A stretch of 64,000 nucleotides of DNA from RPRB01 sp035519675 (GCA_035519675.1 DATIWB010000099.1:169360-233359), one strand, 5' to 3'. Counted from the first letter of the stretch, positions 17,284 through 26,203 are shown. Translations and numbers: made by a program. Notes: generated by a model from the sequence alone, not told the origin.

Positions 17284-18066
17284 TCAGGCGACGATGTTCG
17301 TCCCCCCGTCCACGTACACCGTACCGCCGGTGATTCGCCGGGCGAGCGGCGTGGCCAGATAAGCGCAGGAGAACCCCACGTCCATGATGTCGACCAGCTC
17401 GCCCAGGGGAGCCTTCTGCGCGGCCTCGTTCAGGAGCAGCTCGAAGTTCTTCAGGCCCGACGCGGCGCGGGTCTTGAGGGGGCCCGGTGAGATGGCGTGG
17501 ACGCGGATGCCGCGCGGTCCCAGCTCGTAGGCGAGGTACCGGCAGGAGGCCTCGAGCGCGGCCTTCACCGGGCCCATCACGTTGTAGTTGGGCACCACCC
17601 GGTTGGCCCCGTAGTAGCTCATGGCGAACATGGTCCCGCCGTCCTTCATCAGCGGTGCGGCGAGCTTCGCCATCCGGACGAAGGAGTGGCAGGAGACGTC
17701 CATCGCCCGGCCGAATCCCGCGGCGGAGCAGTCGAGGAGCCCTCCCTGAAGGTCCTCCTTGGGCGCGAAGGCGATGGAGTGGACCAGGCTGTCCAGCTTT
17801 CCCCAGCGGGCTCGGATGAGGTCGAACACCGCCTCCAGCTGGCCGGGGACGCTGACGTCCAGCGGGGCGGTGAGGGTCGCTCCCAGCTCGGTGGCGAGGG
17901 GCTCGACGTGGGACCGGGCCTTCTCGTTGAGCCAGGTGACCGCCAGTTCCGCCCCCAGTTGTCGGAAGGCCCTGGCGCAACCGTAGGCGATGGATTGATC
18001 GTTGGCGATGCCGACCACGAGGACCCGGTGGCCCTCGAGGACCGGTCTGGTGGTGTTGTCGCTCAT
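17284..18066 (-). CDS. fabI: Enoyl-[acyl-carrier-protein] reductase FabI
   Basis: A 260-residue short-chain dehydrogenase/reductase from ATG 18066 with AGGAGG upstream. FabI traits: cofactor motif VVGIANDQSIAYGCARAF (GxxxxxSxAxG), the SIAFAPK segment, and the catalytic Tyr-x6-Tyr-x-Met-x3-Lys pattern in SYYGANRVVPNYNVMGPVKA. It catalyses the last, NAD(P)H-dependent step of each round of fatty-acid elongation and is the target of triclosan-type inhibitors in other species. C-terminal VDGGTNIVA is typical. Two tiny ORFs and decayed gene relics lie immediately upstream. Confidence 0.93.
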   Translation of the reverse strand: MSDNTTRPVLEGHRVLVVGIANDQSIAYGCARAFRQLGAELAVTWLNEKARSHVEPLATELGATLTAPLDVSVPGQLEAVFDLIRARWGKLDSLVHSIAFAPKEDLQGGLLDCSAAGFGRAMDVSCHSFVRMAKLAAPLMKDGGTMFAMSYYGANRVVPNYNVMGPVKAALEASCRYLAYELGPRGIRVHAISPGPLKTRAASGLKNFELLLNEAAQKAPLGELVDIMDVGFSCAYLATPLARRITGGTVYVDGGTNIVA

Positions 18067-18082
18067 GGCTTGTTCCTCCTGC

Positions 18083-18154
18083 TCACCAGAGTCCGAGGAG
18101 CTTCCACCAGACGAGCCCCACCCCGAGCCAGAGCACGACGTTCACCAGGCTCAT
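18083..18154 (-). CDS. Possible 23-residue hydrophobic peptide upstream of fabI
   Basis: ATG 18154 to TGA gives MSLVNVVLWLGVGLVWWKLL plus three residues, a single hydrophobic helix with a Trp pair. It begins one base inside the stop of the flavoprotein stub (TGATG) and ends 16 bp before fabI. It may be a real small membrane peptide or the accidental tail of a deletion. No family known. Confidence 0.3.
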   Translation of the reverse strand: MSLVNVVLWLGVGLVWWKLLGLW

Positions 18155-18228
18155 CAGCAGACCGCGGCCCGAAGGCCGGCCAGTCCGGCGCCGAGGATCA
18201 ACACGTCGTGGGTGGCGGTCTGGTCCAT
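18154..18228 (-). pseudogene. N-terminal stub of an FAD-dependent oxidoreductase (SdhA/FrdA-like)
   Basis: ATG 18228, with GGAGAG just upstream, opens 24 codons that read as the start of a succinate dehydrogenase/fumarate reductase-type flavoprotein: THDVLILGAGLAGLRAA, the dinucleotide-binding GxGxxG strand-loop-helix. A stop follows directly. A functional protein would need about 500 more residues. This is best read as the left end of a gene whose body has been deleted, next to another relic at 18.3-18.6 kb. Confidence 0.55.
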
Positions 18229-18671
18229 CGTCTCTCCGCGGGATGCCGCTTCGACGAACACGCCCCCGAGGTGGCAGACGCGGTCCAGGGAAGAGGCGCT
18301 GGTGACTCTCTATTTGTTTCCAGCTTCGAGATCGGCGAAGAGCGTGCGCGGGGGACGCAGCTTCGCCGCTGCGCTCGGGGAGCCGGGTTCGGGCAAGGCG
18401 CGGTTGCCGGATGCTCACGGCGAGGGGCTCGCCCTTCCGCCGCGGGGCGAAGTGGAACTCTCGCTCCAGCCTCGCTCGGAGAATTGGGTGACCCGCTCGC
18501 AGTCGGAGTATTTCTTCAGCACACCCAAGAGGTTGGCGAGGGCGGCCCGTGTTTCACGGCAGCGGCCCGGACCCGTGGAACGAGCCGCTCGCGGCGGTGA
18601 CCTGGCAGTGGTCCGGAAACACCGCGGCCCCGGGCGCAACCGAACAATCAATCGTGAGCCTCCTGCAAACA
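18229..18671. other. Gene-poor region holding decayed sequences
   Basis: 443 bp with no intact gene. The left two-thirds carries the sterol methyltransferase relic. The right part (18560-18671) should hold the promoter of the barrel-protein gene at 18672. The A/T-richer stretch CAACCGAACAATCAATCG (18638-18655) is the most promoter-like, but no clear consensus is seen. Confidence 0.45.
18300..18546 (-). pseudogene. Decayed sterol methyltransferase fragment with frameshift
   Basis: Read on the minus strand, 18546 to about 18445 encodes KKYSDCERVTQFSERGWSES, matching the intact gene's RRYYELVTQFYERGWGDS (residues 41-58). A one-base loss near 18447 then shifts the frame, and the continuation HFAPRRKGEPLAVSIRQ matches SMT region I (HFAPR, then a Gly-Glu and a helix). 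Similarity fades after about 18390 and no SAM motif follows. The frame runs to a stop near 18310. It is a relic of a second SMT-type gene, closer to the Erg6 KGE...SI pattern than the intact copy. Boundaries are approximate. Confidence 0.55.
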
Positions 18672-20180
18672 ATGAAAGTCGCCAGAACCCTCCGCGTGGC
18701 CCCGGTGCCGCGGGCCGATGTGGCCGGGGTAAGGCTGGGGAGAGCTCTCCTTCTCCTCGTGTCGATCGGATGGGCAGTGCCCGTTCTCGGTGCCCAGGAC
18801 AAGCCGGAGCCCACGCCTCCGTCCTCGGAGCCGAGGTCCGCGCCCTATCAGCCGGCACCGCCACCCTCGGACGCGGCGACCTCCGCATCCGGCTCGGCGG
18901 CCCCGCCCGCGGAGCTTCCGCCCCGCCGTGACGTCCCGGACTACCGTCGGCTCGACTCCGAGCCGACCTCGGCGGGTGACGTCCTCATCTGGGTGCCCCG
19001 GGTCATCCTCCTTCCGGCCTATCTGGTCACCGAGTACGCGCTGCGTGCCCCGGTGGGTGGGGTCAGCACCGTCGCGGAGAAGAACAACTGGGCCGGGTCC
19101 CTCTACGACTTCTTCGCCTTCGGCCCCAACCACCGCGGCGGGATCTTGCCGACGTTCTCCTTCAACACCGGGTTCCGGCCGACCATCGGGGCCCACTTCT
19201 TCTGGGACGACACGTTCGTCGCCAGGAACACCTTCACCGCGGACGTCGCCTGGGGCGGCTCGGACTGGGTCCGGGTGGCGCTCGGGGATCGGTACACGTT
19301 CTCCGGGGGCGACTGGGTCGCGCTCCAGGCTCACTGGCAACGCCGCCCGGACAACGTCTACTTCGGCATCGGGGGGGACACCTCGGACGACTTCCGCTCC
19401 CGCTACGGCACCGACCAGATCGAGGGGCGGCTGACCTACATGCACCAGATGGGCGCGCTCCGGCTGGAGAGCCACGGCCGCGTGTACCGCACGGTGTTCC
19501 GCGACTACAACTGCTGCGGCGACCCCACCGTTGCCGAGCGGGTCGCGCGCGGCGAGCTGGCGCCTCCCCCCGGCTACGGTCAGAACACCACCGCGGCTGA
19601 GGTTGGACTGCGGGCGGTGCTCGATACCCGGTCGACCGGGGACACCAACCGCAGCGGAGTCCGGATCGGAGTCGCGGTCGCACCCGCCGTGGACACCACC
19701 CAGGGTTTCGATCGCTCCTGGATCCACTACGGCGCGCACGTCGAGGGTTCCTGGGACGTGACCGGCAAGGGCCGGGTGCTCAGCCTCGGCGTGTTCACTG
19801 CCTTCTCCGACCCCATGGGCGACCAGCCGGTCCCGTTCGACGAGCTCGTCGTGGTCGGGGGGACCGAGCCCTTTGCCGGGTTCCTGGCCGGTCGGATCCG
19901 GGACCGGAGCGCCGCCGCGGCGCAGCTCTCCTGGCGATGGCCGGTGTTCGATTACCTGGACGGAGTCGTGGCCGTCGGCTTCGGGAACGTGTTCGACAAG
20001 CACCTGAGTAACTTTCGCTGGGACGCGCTCCGGGGATCGTTCGAGGTCGGCCTCCGGACCCAGCCCTCCTTCGGACGGAGCAGCTTCCAGATGGTCTTCG
20101 GAATGGGGAGCGAGCCGTTCTCCAGGGGCTTCAGCATCAATTCCTTCCGCTTCGCACTCGGGGTCACCTATGGAATCTAA
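18672..20180 (+). CDS. Outer-membrane beta-barrel protein (surface-antigen/BamA-like)
   Basis: The ATG at 18672 gives 502 residues: a basic N-terminus and hydrophobic signal core (RALLLLVSIGWAVPVLGAQ), a Pro/Ser/Ala-rich linker (about 45-90), then alternating strand pattern with many aromatic-Gly pairs to a C-terminal FALGVTYGI. The late segments FDELVVVGGTEPFAGFLAGR and LDGVVAVGFGNVF resemble the barrel region of Omp85/D15 surface antigens (the usual loop-6 (V/I)RGY region corresponds to GFLAGR). No POTRA domains are visible, so it would be a POTRA-less barrel. It overlaps the next gene by 11 bp, indicating that the two work together. Confidence 0.75.
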   Translation: MKVARTLRVAPVPRADVAGVRLGRALLLLVSIGWAVPVLGAQDKPEPTPPSSEPRSAPYQPAPPPSDAATSASGSAAPPAELPPRRDVPDYRRLDSEPTSAGDVLIWVPRVILLPAYLVTEYALRAPVGGVSTVAEKNNWAGSLYDFFAFGPNHRGGILPTFSFNTGFRPTIGAHFFWDDTFVARNTFTADVAWGGSDWVRVALGDRYTFSGGDWVALQAHWQRRPDNVYFGIGGDTSDDFRSRYGTDQIEGRLTYMHQMGALRLESHGRVYRTVFRDYNCCGDPTVAERVARGELAPPPGYGQNTTAAEVGLRAVLDTRSTGDTNRSGVRIGVAVAPAVDTTQGFDRSWIHYGAHVEGSWDVTGKGRVLSLGVFTAFSDPMGDQPVPFDELVVVGGTEPFAGFLAGRIRDRSAAAAQLSWRWPVFDYLDGVVAVGFGNVFDKHLSNFRWDALRGSFEVGLRTQPSFGRSSFQMVFGMGSEPFSRGFSINSFRFALGVTYGI

Positions 20181-21858
20181 GGATCTCACCCGCATCGCGC
20201 TGGTGGCCGTCGGCGTGTGGGTACTCCTCATGTGGGGGATCCTCACGGGCTGCGCCTCCGGTCCGCGCCAGTTCAAGGCCGCACCTGCCGTCTGGGCAGA
20301 CGATGACCGCCGGCCGTTCCAGCGTCCCCCGGAGACCTCGTACATCCCGAAGTATTGGGACGGTGCCGACCACATCCTCTTCCGGCCGGTCTCCCACATG
20401 TTTCTGCTCGAGACCTCGCGCGCGGCCGTGAACGTGAACGCCCTGGACGAGGTCCCGGATTCGAGCTGGTTCGTGAATCGTCTTTCGCGTCAGCGAATGA
20501 CATCGGAGGAGATCGCCCGCGGCGCTTGCTCGCGACCATCGCCCGAGGCGGACCTGCCCTGGAAGGTCGTGGGGGCGAAGGCCGATGGCGACAACCCGGG
20601 ATTCCAGATCACGACCCGATCCGGGGGCAGGTATCTCCTGAAGTTCGACAACAAGAGCCAGTGGGAACGGGCATCGGCGGCGGACGTGGTCGGGAGCCGG
20701 CTCTACTTCGCGGCCGGATTCCAGGCTCCGTGCAACCGCGTGGTGTACTTCCGCCCCGCCGAGCTTCAGCTCCCCGAAAAGCCGATCTCAGGCTCGGACG
20801 GGAAGCCGCTCACCCCTGAGAGCATCGAGGTGATGCTCAAGGACCTCCCCCGGGAGCAGGATGGCAGTCTGCGGAGCATGGCCAGCGAGTTCCTGCCAGG
20901 GAAGCCGATCGGGCCCTGGCTCTACGAGGGCGTCCGCGGAGACGACCCGAACGACGTGGTCCCGCACGAGGACCGCCGAGAGCTCCGCGCCTCGCGGCTC
21001 CTCGCCGCCTGGATCAGCCATCACGACGCGCGCTCGATGAACACGCTGGCGCTCTGGGCCGATGACGGGGGCGGACGGGGCCACGTCGAGCATTACATGC
21101 TCGACTGGGGAGATACACTCGGCGGCCTGATCCAGATCGGGAACGACACCGATGGCAGGATGGACAGGCTCTCCCGCCGCGTCGGTTACACTTACTACAT
21201 CGACTTCGGGGCGATCGCGACCGACTTCTTCACCTTCGGCGCGCTGGAGCGCCCCTGGGAGCGCGCTCACTACGGGCCGGCCGGGAGGATCTTCGGTTAC
21301 TTCAACGACGAGGAGTTCGTCGCCGAGGACTGGAAGGTGGGCTACCCCAATCCCGCGTTCTCCAACATGGTGGAGGAGGACGGCGCCTGGATGGCGCGGA
21401 TCATCGCCCGCTTCGACGACGAGACCATCTCAGCCGTGGTCCGCGAGGCGCGCCTCACCAGCCCCGTGGCCCGGAGCGAACTGGCGCGCATCCTCCGGGG
21501 CAGACGCGACCGGATCCTCCAGCGATACCTCCTGCGGCTCTCCTCGCTCACCGACGCGCGGGTCCAGGACCACGCCCTCTGTGTCCGCGACCGGGCCGCA
21601 GAGACCGGCGTACCCACCGCCCCCGCCTTCTCCGCCCGGATCTGGTTTTCGTCGACGAGCTTCGGCGACCTCTCGGTCCAGCGCCGGAGCGACGGCGAGC
21701 TGTGCACCGTGCTCCCGACGCTGCCTCCCGGCCAGCGGATCGTGGAGTTGTCCACCGGCAGGCCTGGTCAGGGACCCCTCTGGGTTCACGTTCAGGAGGC
21801 GTCGGGCGCACAGGTGGTCGGGCTGCGACGACCGGAATCCGCGGACCAGGCCCCCTAG
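20170..21858 (+). CDS. Lipoprotein with atypical kinase-like fold signatures
   Basis: A 562-residue protein. The signal segment ends in a lipobox ILTGC (Cys28). The body contains residues placed like those of HipA/FAM20/PI3K-type kinases: RYLLKFDNKSQWERASAADV (154-173; Lys158 and a following acidic residue), HHDARSMN (284-291; Asp and Asn as in a catalytic loop), and MLDWGD (310-315; DxG metal motif). I infer a kinase-like fold; activity is unproven. It starts inside the barrel-protein gene (11-bp overlap), so barrel and lipoprotein are probably one envelope complex. The C-terminal 100 residues are beta-rich and Cys-poor. Confidence 0.6.
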   Translation: MESKDLTRIALVAVGVWVLLMWGILTGCASGPRQFKAAPAVWADDDRRPFQRPPETSYIPKYWDGADHILFRPVSHMFLLETSRAAVNVNALDEVPDSSWFVNRLSRQRMTSEEIARGACSRPSPEADLPWKVVGAKADGDNPGFQITTRSGGRYLLKFDNKSQWERASAADVVGSRLYFAAGFQAPCNRVVYFRPAELQLPEKPISGSDGKPLTPESIEVMLKDLPREQDGSLRSMASEFLPGKPIGPWLYEGVRGDDPNDVVPHEDRRELRASRLLAAWISHHDARSMNTLALWADDGGGRGHVEHYMLDWGDTLGGLIQIGNDTDGRMDRLSRRVGYTYYIDFGAIATDFFTFGALERPWERAHYGPAGRIFGYFNDEEFVAEDWKVGYPNPAFSNMVEEDGAWMARIIARFDDETISAVVREARLTSPVARSELARILRGRRDRILQRYLLRLSSLTDARVQDHALCVRDRAAETGVPTAPAFSARIWFSSTSFGDLSVQRRSDGELCTVLPTLPPGQRIVELSTGRPGQGPLWVHVQEASGAQVVGLRRPESADQAP

Positions 21859-21924
21859 AAGTTTCTTCTCCGTCCTGAGGGGTGGGGGCGAAACAATTTG
21901 CCTGGGCGCAACGACTGCTCTTCG

Positions 21925-22344
21925 ATGACCCCTCGCGCTGCCTCGCTCTGCTTTTCCCTCTCACTCCTCACCGCCCCGCTCGCACTCGCCCAGCAGTCCG
22001 TGCCGCCTTCCTCCTCCCAGGAGGCGGTGGTTGCCTGCGCGGGTCGCGAGTCCGGGGCGTCCTGTCCCACGCAGCACCAGGGCGGCCGGAGCGTCACCGG
22101 AGGCTGCCGGCAGGTGCCCGGCCGGACCGCCGCCTGCGACCCCGAACCGCCGCCGCGCTTGGGGCCTCCCCCCGAGGCGCTCGAGGCCTGCAAGGGTCAG
22201 CAGGATGGTGAGGCCTGCGGCGTTGCCGGCCCTCGAGGAGAGCCTCTCGCCGGCATCTGCCGGAGCGGGCCGCCCGGTGAACCGGCGGCCTGTGTGCCCA
22301 AGGGCCCGCCGCCGCTTCCCGCGACCGGCGGCAGCGGTCGGTGA
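21925..22344 (+). CDS. Secreted Cys-rich protein with two repeat units
   Basis: The ATG at 21925 gives 139 residues with a signal peptide (LCFSLSLLTAPLALAQQ). The mature part contains two copies of a unit of about 38 residues of form (V/L)xACxGxxxGxxC...GxxxxGxCR....ACxP, one beginning VVACAGRESGASC and one LEACKGQQDGEACGV, separated by a Pro-rich linker. Four Cys per unit suggest two disulfides each. Similar Cys/Gly units occur in many small proteobacterial secreted proteins of unknown function. Its stop TGA overlaps the GTG start of glgX (GTGA). Confidence 0.65.
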   Translation: MTPRAASLCFSLSLLTAPLALAQQSVPPSSSQEAVVACAGRESGASCPTQHQGGRSVTGGCRQVPGRTAACDPEPPPRLGPPPEALEACKGQQDGEACGVAGPRGEPLAGICRSGPPGEPAACVPKGPPPLPATGGSGR

Positions 22345-24545
22345 TCCCCTACCTCAGCCGGGGAGGGGAGAGGACTGCAGCGACCACGCGGCACGGTACG
22401 AGCTTTCCTCTCGGGGCCACCGTCTCCCCCGCCGGGGTCAACTTCAGCGTCTTCTCGCGCCAGGCCACCCGGATGGATCTCCTCCTGTTCGATGACGTCG
22501 ACCAGGCGCAGCCCAGCCGCGTGATCGAGCTCGATCCTCGCAACCACCGCACCTACCACTACTGGCACGTCTTCGTTCCGGCGGTCCGTCCCGGACAGCT
22601 CTACGCCTATCGCGCCTTCGGTCCCTACCTACCCGAGCATGGCCTCCGATTCGATCCGAGCAAGGCTCTGCTCGACCCGTACGGGCGTGCGGTCGTCGTC
22701 CCCGAGGCGTATTCCCGTCCCCTGGCAGGGCGATACGGGGCGCCCGATGCGCTGGCCATGAAGAGCGCGGTGGTGGACACCAGTGCCTACGACTGGGAGG
22801 GCGACGCGCCGCTGCATCGGAGCCTGGCCTCGACCGTGATCTACGAGATGCACGTTGGCGGCTTCACCCGCCATCCCAGCTCGGGAGTCGCTGCCGAGCG
22901 GCGAGGGACGTATGCCGGGATGATCGAGAAGATCCCCTACCTCCGCAAGCTCGGCATCACCGCCGTGGAGCTGCTTCCGGTCTTCCAGTTCGACCGCCAG
23001 GATTGCCCCCCGGGGCTGGTCAATGACTGGGGATATTCCCCCGTTTCCTTCTTCGCTCCCCACGTGGGCTACAGCTCGCGGAAGGACCCTCTCGGCCCCA
23101 TCGACGAGTTCCGGGACCTGGTGAAGGCGCTCCACCGCGCCGGTATCGAGGTCATCCTCGACGTCGTCTACAACCACACCGCGGAGGGGAATGCCGCGGG
23201 ACCCACCCTCTGCTTCCGCGGCCTGGCGAACGAGGTGTACTACCTCCTCGAGGAGGATCGCGCTCGGTACGCCAACTACAGCGGCACCGGCAATACGCTG
23301 AACACGAATCAGTCGATCGTGCGCCGCATGATCCTCGACAGCCTCCGGTACTGGGTGAGGGAGATGCATGTCGATGGCTTCCGCTTCGACCTCGCAGCCA
23401 TCCTGGCCCGCGACGAATCAGGCCACCCGCTGGAGAAGCCCCCGACTCTGTGGGACATCGAGTCGGATCCGGTGCTCGCTGGCACCAAGCTGATCGCGGA
23501 GGCCTGGGACGCCGCCGGTCTCTACCAGGTCGGGAGCTTCGCGGGCGACAGCTGGATGGAATGGAACGGGGCCTTCCGCGACGATGTCCGCGGCTTCCTG
23601 AGAGGAGACAGGGGCACCGTGCAGAAGCTTCCGCAGCGAATGCTCGGCAGCCCCGACATCTTCGGGCACGAAGAAAGGGAACCCGAGCAGAGCGTCAACT
23701 TGGTGACCTGCCACGATGGATTCACCCTGAACGATCTGGTCTCGTACAACGACAAGCACAACGAGGCGAACGGGGAAGGGAACCGGGACGGGACTGACGA
23801 CAATCGGTCCTGGAATTGCGGAGTCGAGGGGGCGATCGAGGATCCCGAGGTCGAGAGCCTGCGCCGGCGGCAGGTGAAGAACTTTCTCGTCTCGATGCTG
23901 GTCTCGATGGGGACCCCGATGCTGCTGATGGGCGACGAGATGCGCCGGACCCAGCGAGGCAACAACAATGCGTACTGCCAAGACAACGAGATCAGCTGGC
24001 TCGACTGGGGGCTCCTCGATCGGCATCCGGACCTCCATCGGTTCGTGCGAATGGCCATCGCCGCCCGGCTGCGGTGGAGGGAACGGATCGAGAGGCGCGA
24101 GGACTACGGACTGAGCCTCACCGAGCTGCTGCGCCGGGCACGGTTCGACTGGCACGGCATCCGGCTCGGCCAGCCCGACTGGGGCGACAATTCGCACAGC
24201 TTCGCGTGCACCGTTCGCTCCGGTCCAGGCCACCTTCCCTTCTGGTTGCACATGATGTTCAACGCCTATTGGGAGGCGCTGGACTTCGAGCTGCCTCCCC
24301 GGCCGGACGACGCTTCTGCGGGGTGGCGGCGCTGGGTGGACACGGCACTGGAATCCCCCGAGGACATCGTGGACCTCTCGGCCTCGGCTCCCCTGGTGCC
24401 GGGGACTCACTATCGGGTCATGCCGCGTTCGATCGCCATCCTGTTCATGCCCATCGATGCTCGCTCGAGACCGAGGCCCGCCGGCGAGGGCGCGCTCTTG
24501 AGGCTGGTGCCGGATGCTGGCGATCAGGGGGCGCCCAGCGCCTGA
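22341..24545 (+). CDS. glgX: Glycogen debranching enzyme GlgX
   Basis: A 734-residue GH13 isoamylase-type enzyme, from the GTG that overlaps the previous stop. It has an N-terminal CBM48-like domain (FPLGATVSPAGVNFSVFSR), then conserved GH13 regions: region I DVVYNHTAEG, region II DGFRFDLAAIL (nucleophile Asp), region III LIAEAWDAAGLY (acid/base Glu), region IV VTCHDGFTLNDLVSY. GlgX hydrolyses alpha-1,6 branches of phosphorylase-trimmed glycogen. It converges with pgm, and the two stop regions overlap by 22 bp (24524-24545). Functionally it joins glgP and pgm on the opposite strand. Confidence 0.93.
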   Translation: MIPYLSRGGERTAATTRHGTSFPLGATVSPAGVNFSVFSRQATRMDLLLFDDVDQAQPSRVIELDPRNHRTYHYWHVFVPAVRPGQLYAYRAFGPYLPEHGLRFDPSKALLDPYGRAVVVPEAYSRPLAGRYGAPDALAMKSAVVDTSAYDWEGDAPLHRSLASTVIYEMHVGGFTRHPSSGVAAERRGTYAGMIEKIPYLRKLGITAVELLPVFQFDRQDCPPGLVNDWGYSPVSFFAPHVGYSSRKDPLGPIDEFRDLVKALHRAGIEVILDVVYNHTAEGNAAGPTLCFRGLANEVYYLLEEDRARYANYSGTGNTLNTNQSIVRRMILDSLRYWVREMHVDGFRFDLAAILARDESGHPLEKPPTLWDIESDPVLAGTKLIAEAWDAAGLYQVGSFAGDSWMEWNGAFRDDVRGFLRGDRGTVQKLPQRMLGSPDIFGHEEREPEQSVNLVTCHDGFTLNDLVSYNDKHNEANGEGNRDGTDDNRSWNCGVEGAIEDPEVESLRRRQVKNFLVSMLVSMGTPMLLMGDEMRRTQRGNNNAYCQDNEISWLDWGLLDRHPDLHRFVRMAIAARLRWRERIERREDYGLSLTELLRRARFDWHGIRLGQPDWGDNSHSFACTVRSGPGHLPFWLHMMFNAYWEALDFELPPRPDDASAGWRRWVDTALESPEDIVDLSASAPLVPGTHYRVMPRSIAILFMPIDARSRPRPAGEGALLRLVPDAGDQGAPSA

Positions 24546-26203
24546 TCCACGATCGCCTGGGCCGCGGCAACCAGTCTGTCGAGGTGGGCAGGACTCTCGT
24601 AGCTCTCGGCATAGAGCTTGTAGATGTTCTCCGTGCCCGATGGCCGCGCCGCGAACCACCCGTTGGCCGCGGTGACCTTCAGCCCGCCGATGGGAGCGTC
24701 GTCACCCGGAGCCCGCGTGAGCTTGGCAGTGATCGGCGCTCCGGCAATCTCCGAAGCCCGGATGGCGTCGGGCGACAGCTTCCGGAGCCTCGCCTTCTGC
24801 TCCGGAGTGGCAGGGGCATCGATGCGCGTGTAGTAGGTCGCGCCCAGCTCCCTTGTCAGCTCCCGGTAGCTCTCCCCCGGGTCGTCGCCGGTGCGAGCGG
24901 TCATCTCCGCCGCGAGCAGGCCCATGATCATCCCGTCCTTGTCGGTGGTCCACACGGTTCCGTCCCGGCGCAGGAAGCTGGCTCCGGCGCTCTCCTCGCC
25001 GCCGAAGCAGCAGGAGCCGTCGAGCAGCCCCGGCACGAACCACTTGAAGCCGACGGGCACCTCGAGGAGCCGGCGCCCGAGCTTCTGCAACACGCGGTCG
25101 ATCATGCTGCTGCTGACCAGGGTCTTGCCCACCGCCACGGTGGCGGGCCAGCGGTCCCGGGACTGGAGCAGATACTGAATGGCGACGGCCAGGTAGTGGT
25201 TCGGGTTCAGCAACCCCACCGAGGGCGTGACGATGCCGTGCCGGTCCGCGTCGGTATCGTTGGCAAAGGCGACGCGGAACCGATCCTTGAGGCCGACCAG
25301 CCGCGCCATGGCGTACGGACTCGAGCAGTCCATCCGGATCCTGCCGTCGTGATCGACGGTCATGAACGAGAACGTCGGATCGATCACCGGATTGACGACG
25401 ACGATCTCCGTCCCATACAGGGCGTTGATTCGCTCCCAGTACGGATTGGACGCTCCGCCGAGCGGGTCGACGCCGAGCTTCAGACGCGCGCCGCGGATGG
25501 CTTCCATGTCGACGACGTTGCGCAGATCCTCCACGTAGGGGAGGGCGAGATCGGCCTGGTGCGTCGTTGCCGCGCTCATTGCGGCCTCCAGCGCTCGCCG
25601 CTTCACGCCGCTGTTGCCCGCTCGCAGCAGGTCGTTCGCCCGGCTCTGGATCCAGTCGGTGGCGAAGGTATCGGCCGGCCCGCCGGTCGGCGGGTCGTAC
25701 TTGAATCCACCGTCCTCCGGCGGATTGTGGGACGGTGTGACCACGATGCCGTCCCCGAGGCCGGTGGTGCGGCCGCGGTTGTAGACGAGGATCCCTCGGG
25801 AGATGACAGGGGTGGGCGTGACGCCGTCGTCCCGCTGGATGATCGTCTCGACACCGTTGGCCGCGAGGACCTCGAGCGCCGTGCGCTGAGCCGGCCCCGA
25901 CACGCCATGGGTGTCCTTGCCCATGAAGAGCGGTCCATCGATTCCCTGCGCGCGGCGGTGATCGCAGATGGCCTGGGTGATGGCGAGGATGTGAGCCTCG
26001 TTGAACGAGCCCTGGAGCGGCGATCCCCGGTGGCCGCTGGTCCCGAAGCTCACCAGCTGCCGCGGATCGTCCGGATCGGGTCTGCGATCGTGATACTCTC
26101 GCTCGAGGCGCGCGGGGTCGATCAGGAGAGTCGCCGGCGCCGTTTTGCCGGCCAGCGGCGAGATCGTCACCCGCGTCGGCGCCTCCGCTACTCCACCGGA
26201 CAT
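24524..26203 (-). CDS. pgm: Alpha-D-glucose phosphate-specific phosphoglucomutase
   Basis: A 559-residue protein. Phosphohexomutase motifs: active-site serine in VTPSHNPPEDGG, metal-binding DTDADRHG, sugar-binding GGEESAGASF, and phosphate-binding RPSGTENIYKLYAES near the C-terminus. N-terminal ISPLAGKTAPA and FGTSGHRGS match bacterial Pgm. It interconverts glucose-1-phosphate and glucose-6-phosphate. The start overlaps the end of glgP by 16 bp on the same strand, so the two are translationally coupled in the order glgP-pgm. Confidence 0.94.
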   Translation of the reverse strand: MSGGVAEAPTRVTISPLAGKTAPATLLIDPARLEREYHDRRPDPDDPRQLVSFGTSGHRGSPLQGSFNEAHILAITQAICDHRRAQGIDGPLFMGKDTHGVSGPAQRTALEVLAANGVETIIQRDDGVTPTPVISRGILVYNRGRTTGLGDGIVVTPSHNPPEDGGFKYDPPTGGPADTFATDWIQSRANDLLRAGNSGVKRRALEAAMSAATTHQADLALPYVEDLRNVVDMEAIRGARLKLGVDPLGGASNPYWERINALYGTEIVVVNPVIDPTFSFMTVDHDGRIRMDCSSPYAMARLVGLKDRFRVAFANDTDADRHGIVTPSVGLLNPNHYLAVAIQYLLQSRDRWPATVAVGKTLVSSSMIDRVLQKLGRRLLEVPVGFKWFVPGLLDGSCCFGGEESAGASFLRRDGTVWTTDKDGMIMGLLAAEMTARTGDDPGESYRELTRELGATYYTRIDAPATPEQKARLRKLSPDAIRASEIAGAPITAKLTRAPGDDAPIGGLKVTAANGWFAARPSGTENIYKLYAESYESPAHLDRLVAAAQAIVDQALGAP

